The notes under the pieces are model-generated. The model was given only the letters and a program-made list of their open reading frames with translations. It was not told the origin of the DNA and did not search any database. A stretch of DNA of 64,000 nt from the NCBI RefSeq assembly GCF_043729335.1, contig NZ_JAYTLQ010000050.1:1-64000 (forward strand), in the 5' to 3' direction. The stretch is from Crenothrix sp043729335 (GTDB lineage: Bacteria; Pseudomonadota; Gammaproteobacteria; Methylococcales; Methylomonadaceae). Shown one piece after another: positions 50,429 through 58,033 of this stretch. The position numbers were made by a program, and so were the translations under genes. The stretch's first letter is position 1. Every line of letters begins with the position of its first letter.

Positions 50429-50721
50429 AACAATCTAACCAGTGCAGCTACTATGACTACTGATGCTGCCATCATACCGCCCAGTTTGATGGTCATACGG
50501 TACTCCATTGCTTGCATTTCTGCTTTCAGGGAAAGCTCCATTTCTTTGATTTCTGCTTTCAGGGAAAGCTCTAATTCTTTTAAATCGCGTGTGGTTGCTA
50601 CTTCAGTTTCTGCTTGGGCATCCCGAAAAGCATCTGCAACCGCTTCAGCCTGATTTTGCTCGAAACCTGCCTCTTTTAATTTGCGAACAAATTTCAAGGT
50701 ATCAAACGTAACCGTTGCCAT
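50425..50721 (-). CDS. DUF1640/CCDC90-like coiled-coil membrane protein
   Basis: A 98-residue protein starting MATVTFDTLKFVRKLKEAGF, then QAEAVADAFRDAQAE, a coiled-coil with a tandem internal repeat (LSLKAEIKEME then LSLKAEMQAME), and a C-terminal membrane helix (about 78-96). This is the bacterial DUF1640 pattern related to mitochondrial MCUR1/CCDC90. Function in bacteria unknown. Confidence 0.82.
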   Translation of the reverse strand: MATVTFDTLKFVRKLKEAGFEQNQAEAVADAFRDAQAETEVATTRDLKELELSLKAEIKEMELSLKAEMQAMEYRMTIKLGGMMAASVVIVAALVRLL

Positions 50722-50817
50722 AACAATAACCTGTAAGTATTTACTATAGGTGTCAGTATAACAAAGCGAATGATAAATGTAAGGTAGGTTTTAAGTGTGC
50801 GGGTTATGTTTAAACAC

Positions 50818-50864
50818 AAAAAACCCCGTGCCAGCTAAGCCAGCACGGGGTTTTTAGGTTAAAG
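50818..50864. terminator. Repeat-type bidirectional terminator, copy 5
   Basis: Perfect 13-bp stem identical to copy 3, 16 bases after the stop codon of the RTX gene on the minus strand. It links the RTX gene to the TA cluster repeat family. Confidence 0.88.
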
Positions 50865-50879
50865 CGTTACAACTAGCTC

Positions 50880-53255
50880 TTAGATAAAGCTTCCAATAGC
50901 TAAGGTACCGGTAAAGCCAGTAATTTCAATAACAAAATCTGTAGCTGTAAATGTGCCGCTTGAGTCCAAATCAACAGCCAGAAATTCATCACCTGCTGTT
51001 ACACCACCACCGCCAGTCGTTGCGGTAACGATAGCTGCGGTAATGTCTGCCGAGGCAACTTTAAATCCAGTGCCAATAGCTCCTTTAGTCAAAGCAGTAT
51101 TCATATCAGTAATAAAAGTAGCTTCGCTGATTGCATTGGAACCAGCAGCAGCAGCAACTACACTCGCTACTGTTACTGACAGGCTTATTTTATCGGTAGC
51201 AAAATCTAAAAGGCTGTACACATCAATACCCGCAACTGAAGTGGCAGTTGCAACAGTATCCGCTACTCCTGTTGCAAATGAGATGGTATCTGCACCTACG
51301 CCGGTAGTTATAGTGTCTTTGCCAGCACCGCCTGTTATAGTATCGTCACCTGCTCCAGCACTTATTGCGTCGTTACCTGCTCCGCCGATGATTATATTAT
51401 CACCCGCATTACCAGTAATAGTATTCGCCAAAGTGTTACCGGTCAAATTAATACTATTGGTAGTAGTTATATTGGTAACAGTAAGATTTTCTACTCCAGA
51501 ACCTGCAGTAGCCATGTTAAAGGTTACGCTAGTGTTAATTGTATCGGTACCGAGTGTATCAGTGACTTTATCGCCAGTATTATCAACGAAATAACTATCA
51601 TTACCAGCACCGCCTTGCATGTTATCTGCACCTGCACCACCGTCTATTACGTTAGCAATAGCATTACCAATGATGGTATTGTCAGAAGCATTGCCGGTTG
51701 CATTACTCGCTGAGCCCGTTAGAGTAAGGTTTTCTGCATTTGTATCAGAACCGCTGGTAGTCGTAATGGTACCTGCTGCGAGGTTAAAATCCACGCTGCT
51801 TATAACTGTATCTAGTGTGCCAGCGGTATCAGATACTTTATCGCTTGTGTTATCTACGTAATAGGTATCGTTCCCGCCAGCGCCCTGTAAGTCATCAATA
51901 CCTGTGCCGCCGTTTAGTATATTGTTGCCGCTATTCCCTACCAGAAAATTAGGTAAGGCGTTGCCCGTCGCATTAACATTTCCTGAGCCTGTTAAAGTGA
52001 GCTTCTCAACACCAGCAGCAGCGGGCGTGGTTAGTAAATAAGTTACGCTACTTTTTACATGATCCGCAGTACCATTTGCAGTTACATTAGATGGATTTAC
52101 AAGCTCGGTCACCACATCACTAGAGCTATCAACAATATAAGTATCATCGCCTCTACCGCCGGTCATGTTATCAACGCCTAAACCGCCGTTCAGTGTGTCA
52201 TTACCTTGCAAACCGTATAAGGTATCATTACCCGCGCCGCCGATTAATGTGTTGTTATTACTATTACCCGTTAAGATATTAACTTTAGTATTACCGGTCG
52301 CATTGATAAGTGCAATACCCGTTAAGGTAAGATTTTCAACGCCTGCGGCCGCTGCACTTGCTATAGAGTAAGTTACGCTACTTTTTACCAAATCAACTGT
52401 ACCATTCACACCGTCGGGAGTAAGCGGCAATGCTACCGTGCCTAAAGATGTTTCATTCACCACATCGCCGATATCATCAACTATATAGATATCATTACCT
52501 ACACCGCCGGTTAAATTATCAGCGTTAGCGCCGCCATTCAGGATATCATCGCCTGCATTGCCAATAATAGCATTTGCCGCACTATTGCCAGTCAGTATGT
52601 TATTCTTAGCATTACCTGTAATATCAACAGCACTGGAACCAGTAAGAATTACATTTTCAATAAATGCCTGGCCTTTAATGTCAGCACTACCCAGCACCAA
52701 CTGCCCGGGGTCATTGATAGCAAAATGAATATCAACAGAATCTGCAGAACTGATAGTATCTATACCAGCGGTATCGGCATATTGTGTAGTGGAAGTAACA
52801 ATTGCAGTGGCTGCTTTGCCTTCAATAACTTTGTCTCCCGCATCCAAAATATAAGTATCGTTACCTGCCAAGCCTACTAGGGTATCAACTGCACCATTAT
52901 TTGAGCCATCGATAATATTGTCTTTCAGGTTGCCAGTTAAGGTAACAGCGCCCATTGATGCAACAATATTTTCCACTTCGCTAGGCAAAATATAATTTAC
53001 ACTGGAGAAAACGGTATCAACGCCTTCGTTAGCATATTCAATGATAACATCGGAGCCGGTGGTATTATTAACGATATATTGATCGTCGCCTGCACCGCCT
53101 TGCATAATATCAAGGCCGTCAGCTATATAAGCGATTGTTGGGCCGTCACCACCTGTAATAATGTCGTCTCCTGAAGTGCCTATTAAATAATCATCGTCGG
53201 TTGCTGTAGCTGAGCCAGAAATGGTTGCTGTAGATGGTTTAGATGGAAATGCCAT
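50880..53255 (-). CDS. RTX (hemolysin-type calcium-binding repeat) protein
   Basis: A 791-residue acidic protein made of repeated units. Each has a beta-roll with GGxGxDxU nonapeptides (such as GGAGNDTLYGLQGNDTLNGG) followed by a longer segment of the type VENLTLTG-NATGN. About five such units are visible between residues 95 and 640, with a last nonapeptide run near 640-690. There is no Sec signal; the end (TGFTGTLAIGSFI) resembles a type I secretion signal. Its T1SS exporter is not in this window. GAGGA precedes the ATG. Cell-surface or secreted role is likely, activity unknown. Confidence 0.88.
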   Translation of the reverse strand: MAFPSKPSTATISGSATATDDDYLIGTSGDDIITGGDGPTIAYIADGLDIMQGGAGDDQYIVNNTTGSDVIIEYANEGVDTVFSSVNYILPSEVENIVASMGAVTLTGNLKDNIIDGSNNGAVDTLVGLAGNDTYILDAGDKVIEGKAATAIVTSTTQYADTAGIDTISSADSVDIHFAINDPGQLVLGSADIKGQAFIENVILTGSSAVDITGNAKNNILTGNSAANAIIGNAGDDILNGGANADNLTGGVGNDIYIVDDIGDVVNETSLGTVALPLTPDGVNGTVDLVKSSVTYSIASAAAAGVENLTLTGIALINATGNTKVNILTGNSNNNTLIGGAGNDTLYGLQGNDTLNGGLGVDNMTGGRGDDTYIVDSSSDVVTELVNPSNVTANGTADHVKSSVTYLLTTPAAAGVEKLTLTGSGNVNATGNALPNFLVGNSGNNILNGGTGIDDLQGAGGNDTYYVDNTSDKVSDTAGTLDTVISSVDFNLAAGTITTTSGSDTNAENLTLTGSASNATGNASDNTIIGNAIANVIDGGAGADNMQGGAGNDSYFVDNTGDKVTDTLGTDTINTSVTFNMATAGSGVENLTVTNITTTNSINLTGNTLANTITGNAGDNIIIGGAGNDAISAGAGDDTITGGAGKDTITTGVGADTISFATGVADTVATATSVAGIDVYSLLDFATDKISLSVTVASVVAAAAGSNAISEATFITDMNTALTKGAIGTGFKVASADITAAIVTATTGGGGVTAGDEFLAVDLDSSGTFTATDFVIEITGFTGTLAIGSFI

Positions 53256-53603
53256 AATAAAATCCTCGTTTTAGTATTTGCCAGTATTGGCGGAGTTACG
53301 TTTATAAAATAGAAGCCACCGTCATTCAGTAATATTTAAAGCAGATTGTGTGCCAGCTTTTTTATTAATAGTTTAATTGCCTTGCAGGGCTTTATATTGC
53401 TGGGTTTTTGTTATTAATGCCAAGCAGGAATAGAGGGTTTTTAATGGGGCAGGGAGCTTTTAAGGCCTGTTGAGTGAGTAATTATGTCATCTTGTGACAA
53501 AAATTGTCAGGTGAGTAGGGTGGCGGTGCTAGAAAAATTTTCATTAGGGGTTACGCATTAATTACGTATTGACAAATACAATACAAGATATAGACTGCCA
53601 GAG
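53256..53603. other. Divergent region between the RTX and BrnT genes
   Basis: About 350 bases with the RTX promoter region on one side and the BrnT promoter on the other. A TGTCATCTTGTGACA-like inverted repeat is seen near 53485-53500. No coding sequence is recognised. Confidence 0.5.
53566..53596 (+). promoter_or_regulatory. BrnT promoter placed 7 nt before the toxin start
   Basis: TTGACA (53569-53574), 16 bases, TAGACT (53591-53596), seven bases, ATG. The -10 box is weak (4 of 6). Arms GTATTG/CAATAC (53566-53584) overlap the -35 box and suit an operator. Confidence 0.5.
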
Positions 53604-53900
53604 ATGGATATTCACTTTGAAAAGAATGGCGTTAGTTTTGTTTGGAATGCACACAAAGCAAAACTTAACACTAATAAACATGACGGCATTACTTTTGAGC
53701 AAGCCTCTTCAGTGTTTTTTGATCCATTTTTTACGTTAACTGATGCAGATCACCCTAATGAAGTGCGTGATGCAGTGATTGGCTATGATGAATCAGGTCG
53801 CTTGCTGTTTGTGGTTCATATAGAATTTGAGAGTGACTGTATCCGCATTATTTCGGCTCGCAAAGCCACTATTACAGAGCGTGAATATTATGATTTCTGA
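53604..53900 (+). CDS. BrnT family toxin
   Basis: A 98-residue toxin with SFVWNAHKAKLNTNKHDGIT (about residues 11-30), YDESGRLLFVVHIEFESDCI and IISARKATITEREYYDF. The N-terminus has an extra segment (MDIHFEKNGV). It overlaps the following antitoxin gene by 11 bases. Confidence 0.88.
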   Translation: MDIHFEKNGVSFVWNAHKAKLNTNKHDGITFEQASSVFFDPFFTLTDADHPNEVRDAVIGYDESGRLLFVVHIEFESDCIRIISARKATITEREYYDF

Positions 53901-54168
53901 GACCATTAAAAATCGCCTAGGCAAAAATCGCCCAATGACTTCCATTACTTTACGCATTCCGGTTGACGTGGTGGAGTCCATGAAGAAAATCGCCCCGTAT
54001 AAAGGTTTTTCAGGGTATCAGGCATTGCTGAAAGCTTATATTAGCGAAGGTTTACGTCGTGATGAAGCGCAATTTACTTTTAGCAAGGAGGCCCAGTTGA
54101 TTGCGGCATTAAAAAAGCGTGGCGTTCCTGACAGCATTATTGAAGATGCGGCTCGTGAAGTGGCTTGA
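53890..54168 (+). CDS. BrnA-position antitoxin (ribbon-helix-helix)
   Basis: A 92-residue antitoxin: SITLRIPVDVVESMKKIAPY (about residues 18-37) followed by YQALLKAYISEGLRRDE, an RHH-like pattern. The ATG at 53890 overlaps the end of the BrnT gene. The C-terminal part is charged and helical. Confidence 0.8.
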   Translation: MISETIKNRLGKNRPMTSITLRIPVDVVESMKKIAPYKGFSGYQALLKAYISEGLRRDEAQFTFSKEAQLIAALKKRGVPDSIIEDAAREVA

Positions 54169-54196
54169 GTACGTTTATGACAACAAGGTACACATC

Positions 54197-54421
54197 ATGA
54201 AAGAAGAATATGACCTTTTCCAGATGAAATCGCGGAAAAACCCTTACGCATCGAAGTTAAAAACCCCAGTCACTATAAGGCTGAGTGAACATGTTGTTGG
54301 TTATTTCAAAGAAATGGCAGAGGGCACAGGCGTTCCTTACCAAAGTCTCATTAATTTATATCTTCGGGATTGTGTACACCAGCATCGAACCGTTGACATA
54401 TCTTGGCCGAAGAGAGATTAA
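54197..54421 (+). CDS. CopG/BrnA-like antitoxin without a toxin
   Basis: A 74-residue protein: MKEEYDLFQMKSRKNPYASK, then the RHH part VTIRLSEHVVGYFKEMAEGT and YQSLINLYLRD. The ATG at 54197 lies in a context (GGTACACATC) that recurs before the chimeric gene at 54959. No intact toxin gene is adjacent. Confidence 0.75.
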   Translation: MKEEYDLFQMKSRKNPYASKLKTPVTIRLSEHVVGYFKEMAEGTGVPYQSLINLYLRDCVHQHRTVDISWPKRD

Positions 54422-54426
54422 ATACT

Positions 54427-54663
54427 ATGTCACGTAACATTATCATGCCAACTGAAGAAGAGGACGCTGAAATCAATGCGGGGATTGCCGCTGACCCTGA
54501 TACAGTCGAATGGACAGATGAAGATTTTGCAAATGCCCGCTCGGCTTATATTGAATCCGAAGCTGAAACCCAATTTAAACTGAGGGCGGCACGGGCAGAT
54601 GCTCAACAGGCTAAAGCAATTCTTAATAAGCTAAATCAACATTTTGAGGGTGTACAACAGTAA
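54427..54663 (+). CDS. BrnA N-terminal-like protein lacking the RHH domain
   Basis: A 78-residue protein beginning MSRNIIMPTEEEDAEINAGI, with the VEWTDEDFANARSA motif found near the N-terminus of BrnA antitoxins. In place of the RHH domain it ends in an Ala/Gln-rich helix (DAQQAKAILNKLNQHF). It starts 5 bases after the preceding antitoxin gene. Confidence 0.6.
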   Translation: MSRNIIMPTEEEDAEINAGIAADPDTVEWTDEDFANARSAYIESEAETQFKLRAARADAQQAKAILNKLNQHFEGVQQ

Positions 54664-54670
54664 GTTAGCC

Positions 54671-54877
54671 GTGGAATTTAAAGTTCGTATGATCGATACC
54701 TCTTTAGATGATGGCTACAAAGCTATGGCCACAGACCACGAGCGTGAAAATGAGGCCAGCGAATGGTGTAACGCCATTACTGGCGATATGATAAATATAA
54801 ACGAAGCACAGCGGCAACGGGGGAATCCCAAGCGGGCATTACAATTGCTGGATGAATTGGATCAAATGAATCTTTAA
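54671..54877 (+). CDS. Small acidic protein in the TA cluster
   Basis: A possible 68-residue protein from GTG 54671 (TTG 54644 and ATG 54689 are alternatives). It contains DHERENEASEWCNAITGD, reminiscent of the C-terminal region of some antitoxins, and a leucine-rich end. No family is assigned. Position between antitoxin genes is the main support. Confidence 0.45.
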   Translation: MEFKVRMIDTSLDDGYKAMATDHERENEASEWCNAITGDMININEAQRQRGNPKRALQLLDELDQMNL

Positions 54878-54884
54878 CAATAAA

Positions 54885-54922
54885 GTGACTGTATCTGCAT
54901 TATTTGGGCTCGCACAAAGCCA
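54885..54922 (+). pseudogene. Remnant of a BrnT toxin 3' end
   Basis: These 38 bases repeat 53833-53869 of the intact BrnT gene with a few changes and a 1-2 base insertion. It precedes the chimeric antitoxin, in the same order as toxin and antitoxin. Confidence 0.65.
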
Positions 54923-54958
54923 CAAAGACTGAATCTAAACACTACAAAGGTACACGGC

Positions 54959-55393
54959 ATGAAAGAAGAATATGACCTTTCGCAAATGAAATCGCGGAAA
55001 AACCCGTATGCATCACAGTTAAAAAGTCAGCCACTATACGGCTGGGTGAAGATCATGAATGGCTTGAAAATGATTACGATGTCGATTGATGAAATGCACG
55101 CCGCACATGAACGTGGCGATTCAAAAACAGATTTTGCTGCTTTACATCAGTATAAATCATCTGGTATTGAACCCAGTGATGATGAAGACTCCCCTGATTT
55201 GACGTTAGTTATGCGTGAAGCAATGGCCAAACGCCGTGCTGCAAGACTTATCGGTAGCAGTGGTGAAGAGCAAGTAGCAATTCGGTTTGATAAAGATATT
55301 CTGGAAGCCTTTAGAGCCACTGGCAAGGGATGGCAAGCGCGTATGAATGATGCACTTAAAGAATGGCTTAAGGAACACGAGCTACTTAGTTAA
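54959..55393 (+). CDS. Chimeric antitoxin: frameshifted CopG start joined to a BrnA-type antitoxin
   Basis: A 144-residue frame. The first 22 residues (MKEEYDLSQMKSRKNPYASQ...) equal the antitoxin start at 54197. The frame then leaves that gene: in the +1 frame the sequence continues TIRLGEDHEWLENDYDV and stops, while the long frame enters a second antitoxin with MSIDEMHAAHERGD and the RHH part VAIRFDKDILEAFRATGKGW, ending MNDALKEWLKEHELLS. The real product may start at an internal ATG (55070 or 55079), but a fusion cannot be excluded. Confidence 0.7.
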   Translation: MKEEYDLSQMKSRKNPYASQLKSQPLYGWVKIMNGLKMITMSIDEMHAAHERGDSKTDFAALHQYKSSGIEPSDDEDSPDLTLVMREAMAKRRAARLIGSSGEEQVAIRFDKDILEAFRATGKGWQARMNDALKEWLKEHELLS

Positions 55394-55411
55394 ATGGGTA
55401 GCCTTTTTAGA

Positions 55412-55525
55412 GCTAGCACTAAGACGGGACATCCGTTCGCTGAGCTTGTCGAAGGGTTTGTTGTTCATGGTTCGACAAGCTCACCACGAACGGCTTTTTT
55501 AAACTGTCCCGTCTTAGTGGGTAGC
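55412..55525. mobile_element. MITE-like element with terminal inverted repeats, copy C
   Basis: GCTAGCACTAAGACGGGACA (55412-55431) and TGTCCCGTCTTAGTGGGTAG (from 55505) pair with few mismatches. The interior is a complete palindromic core. A GGGTAGC just before the left end repeats the outer right end. Confidence 0.7.
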
Positions 55526-55608
55526 GGTTTTTTATAAGCAGGGTCAATACGCTCACATCTAGCAGAAAAAAATTTCACAGCAATTATATTTACCAAGGCT
55601 TTAACCTA

Positions 55609-55656
55609 TTGTTAAATAAACTAGCCAGTGCTATATTAAATTATATTTTTATATAA
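55609..55656 (+). promoter_or_regulatory. MazEF promoter and operator
   Basis: TTGTTA (55609-55614), 17 bases, TATATT (55632-55637); then a perfect palindrome TTATAT-TTTT-ATATAA (55641-55656) at the expected start of transcription. A leader of about 30 bases includes the AAGGAA before the ATG. Confidence 0.65.
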
Positions 55657-55674
55657 CTTAAAAGGAACATAGCC

Positions 55675-55932
55675 ATGCACACAACAAATCTTCGTAAAGT
55701 GGGTGGTTCGACAATGCTGGTGATTCCACCGGCTTATCTTGATCAATTGCATATAAAAGCCGGTAATGCTGTGGATATTGAAGTTGAACAGGGCCGGTTA
55801 ATAGTGAAGCCACAATTTCGCCAACGCTACACGCTTAGCGATTTATTGGCTCAATGTGATGCCTCGGAAGATATAACAGCAGAAGACCGTGCGTGGCTTG
55901 ATTCTGCGCCCGTAGGTAACGAGCTTATCTGA
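55675..55932 (+). CDS. AbrB/MazE family antitoxin
   Basis: An 85-residue antitoxin with a swapped-hairpin AbrB domain: NLRKVGGSTMLVIPPAYLDQ (about residues 5-24), then AGNAVDIEVEQGRLIVKPQ. The C-terminal acidic tail (ITAEDRAWLDSAP) should bind the toxin. Its stop overlaps the toxin start by one base (TGATG). Confidence 0.9.
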   Translation: MHTTNLRKVGGSTMLVIPPAYLDQLHIKAGNAVDIEVEQGRLIVKPQFRQRYTLSDLLAQCDASEDITAEDRAWLDSAPVGNELI

Positions 55933-56264
55933 TGGAACGAGGTGATATTTATTTAGTTTCACTCGACCCAACCTTAGGCCACGAACAACAAGGCACACGC
56001 CCCGTTCTGATAGTATCACCCACAGCGTTTAACAAACAGACAAAAACTCCCGTCATTGTGCCTATTACAACGGGCGGAAATTTTGCCCGTGTGGCGGGTT
56101 TTGCTGTGTCGCTCATGGGATCAGGAACGCAGACAACAGGCGTTGTCCGATGCGATCAACCACGCACTATCGATCTTGCCTCACGCAATGCCAAAAAGCT
56201 TGAAAGCGTACCCGCATCGGTTATGGATGAAGTGCTGGCAAAACTGTCCGTTCTATTTGAGTGA
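55932..56264 (+). CDS. MazF/PemK family endoribonuclease toxin
   Basis: A 110-residue toxin with the family start MERGDIYLVSLDPTLGHEQQ, then GTRPVLIVSP and PVIVPIT, and VVRCDQPRTIDL, the PemK/MazF pattern. Translation is coupled to the antitoxin gene. Confidence 0.93.
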   Translation: MERGDIYLVSLDPTLGHEQQGTRPVLIVSPTAFNKQTKTPVIVPITTGGNFARVAGFAVSLMGSGTQTTGVVRCDQPRTIDLASRNAKKLESVPASVMDEVLAKLSVLFE

Positions 56265-56293
56265 CGCGCGATGAGACGACGGATGAGCAAGAG

Positions 56294-56368
56294 CCGATCA
56301 TGGTTCGACAAGGCTCTCATGAGCTTGTCGAATGGCTCACCATTTATGCCCTTTGGGTACGAACGGCT
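56294..56368. repeat. Dispersed palindromic repeat (reverse complement of 5747-5820)
   Basis: The unit repeats the 5747 unit in the opposite direction with only a few changes (for example TTTGGGTACG for TTTGGGCACG). It lies between the MazF and AAA-ATPase genes. Confidence 0.8.
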
Positions 56369-56401
56369 TACCTCTAACAATAAGTTTTTGAAATCACGAA
56401 A

Positions 56402-57964
56402 ATGAAAAAACTCCCTATCGGCATTCAAACCTTCAGCAAACTACGTGAAGAAAACTGCTACTACGCTGACAAAACGGCTTTCATTTCAAGTCTGGTTAAC
56501 GAAGGGACGCATTATTTTCTTGCCCGTCCACGCCGGTTTGGCAAATCATTATTGCTCAGCACTTTAAAATCAGCTTTTAGCGGTGAGCAGGCCTTATTCC
56601 ACGGCCTGTATTTGCAGGATCACTGGGATTGGTCAGTGCACTATCCGGTGATTGATATTAGTTTTGGGCGAGGCATAGTGACTTCGGATGCAGTCTTGGG
56701 ACAACGCTTTTTAGCGATGCTGGATGAAGTTGCAGAACGTTATGAAATCGTTTTACAACAGCAAGATTTGGCGAATCGCTTTGCCGAATTGATTCAGCGC
56801 TTACAGCAAAAGTATCAGCAAAAAGTGGTGGTGTTGATTGATGAATATGATAAACCAATTCTGGATAATATTGAAAAACCGCAACAAGCTATCGAAATCA
56901 GGGAAGGCTTGAGAAATATTTATTCGGTGATTAAAGACAGCGACCCGTACATTAAATTTACGCTGCTAACGGGCGTAAGTAAATTCAGTAAAGTGAGCCT
57001 GTTTAGCGGTTTGAATAATCTAAATGATATTAGCCTAAATCCGCGTTATGCAACCCTGTGTGGCTATACCTATCCAGAAATTAAAGCTGTTTTTAATGGC
57101 CATTTGGAAGGTGTCGATTTTGCGCGATTGGCCGAATGGTATAACGGCTACAATTTTCTGGGTGAAAAAGTTTACAATCCTTTTGATGTTTTACTGTATC
57201 TGGATCAACGGGTATTTAAAAACTACTGGTTTGAAACCGGCAGTCCATCGTTTTTAATTAAGCGTATCAGGGAAGGGCAATACTTAATCCCTGATTTTGA
57301 AAACGTAGTGCTGGATGAAGCCATGCTGGCCAGTTTTGATGTTAACGAAATCACCCTGGAAAACCTGCTGTACCAGACGGGTTATTTAACCATAGACCAT
57401 GTGGAAGAATTGGGTGGTAACCGTTATTATCACCTGGCTTACCCTAACCGCGAAGTGAAGGCCAGCCTGAATGGCTATCTGCTGAGGGATTTAACACAAA
57501 CCTCACCCAGTACGGTATCCAGCAATCAAATTCAGCTGTATAAAGCCTTAAACCAACCTGATTTTGCCAAATTGGAACAATCACTTTTGGCGCTGTTTGC
57601 CGCTATTCCGAACGACTGGTATCGTAAAAATCAGTTAGCCCACTATGAAGGCTATTACGCATCGATTATTTACAGCGCTTTTGCCGCCCTGGGTTTAAAA
57701 GTGATTGCTGAAGATGTGACCAACCAGGGGCGTATTGATTTGACCGTCATGCTGGACAATAAAGTCTTTATCATCGAGTTTAAAGTGCTGGATGACGCAA
57801 AAAAACAAGGGTTGGCGTTGGCGCAGATTAAAGCCAAACATTACAGCCAGAAATATGCCGGTTCTAACAATAGCGTGTATTTAATCGGCATTGAATTTGA
57901 TAAAACCCAGCGTAATATTGAATTTTTTGAATGGGAAGCGGTTATTAAACCACGAACGTATTAA
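56402..57964 (+). CDS. AAA-ATPase-like protein with C-terminal PD-(D/E)XK nuclease domain
   Basis: A 520-residue protein of the AAA-ATPase_like/DUF1703 group. The start LPIGIQTFSKLREENCYYAD and the P-loop-like RPRRFGKSLLLSTL (about residue 43) are typical, as is Walker B VVVLIDEYDKPIL (about 141). The C-terminal DLTVMLDNKVFIIEFKVL (about residue 455) is the nuclease motif. These proteins are frequent in genomes rich in mobile elements; their role is unknown. Stop codon lies in the following repeat. Confidence 0.9.
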   Translation: MKKLPIGIQTFSKLREENCYYADKTAFISSLVNEGTHYFLARPRRFGKSLLLSTLKSAFSGEQALFHGLYLQDHWDWSVHYPVIDISFGRGIVTSDAVLGQRFLAMLDEVAERYEIVLQQQDLANRFAELIQRLQQKYQQKVVVLIDEYDKPILDNIEKPQQAIEIREGLRNIYSVIKDSDPYIKFTLLTGVSKFSKVSLFSGLNNLNDISLNPRYATLCGYTYPEIKAVFNGHLEGVDFARLAEWYNGYNFLGEKVYNPFDVLLYLDQRVFKNYWFETGSPSFLIKRIREGQYLIPDFENVVLDEAMLASFDVNEITLENLLYQTGYLTIDHVEELGGNRYYHLAYPNREVKASLNGYLLRDLTQTSPSTVSSNQIQLYKALNQPDFAKLEQSLLALFAAIPNDWYRKNQLAHYEGYYASIIYSAFAALGLKVIAEDVTNQGRIDLTVMLDNKVFIIEFKVLDDAKKQGLALAQIKAKHYSQKYAGSNNSVYLIGIEFDKTQRNIEFFEWEAVIKPRTY

Positions 57965-58001
57965 CCGTTCGCCTTGAGCTTGTCGAAAGGTGGGCGGTTA
58001 A
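57961..58001. repeat. Short palindromic repeat at the AAA-ATPase stop codon
   Basis: TTAACCG and CGGTTAA flank GTTCGCCTTGAGCTTGTCGA. The gene's TAA stop is inside the left arm. It can form a hairpin at the 3' end of the transcript. Confidence 0.65.
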
Positions 58002-58033
58002 TCTTTGTTATGAGGCGGGTAGCCATAGCATTA

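Noticed and set aside
46837..50864. Integron gene-cassette array with attC sites (RYYYAAC...GTTRRRY-like borders at the terminator repeats)
   Set aside because: Two copies have ACCCAAC before and all have GTTAAAG after the stem, but GTTAAAG does not fit GTTRRRY, the left border is not conserved, the stem lacks extrahelical bases, genes lie in both directions, and no integrase gene is visible.
50953..52371. Long plus-strand open frames opposite the RTX gene (up to 213 codons)
   Set aside because: They are low-complexity Pro/Ala/Val translations caused by the repeated codons of the RTX gene on the other strand; no ribosome-binding sites or family features.
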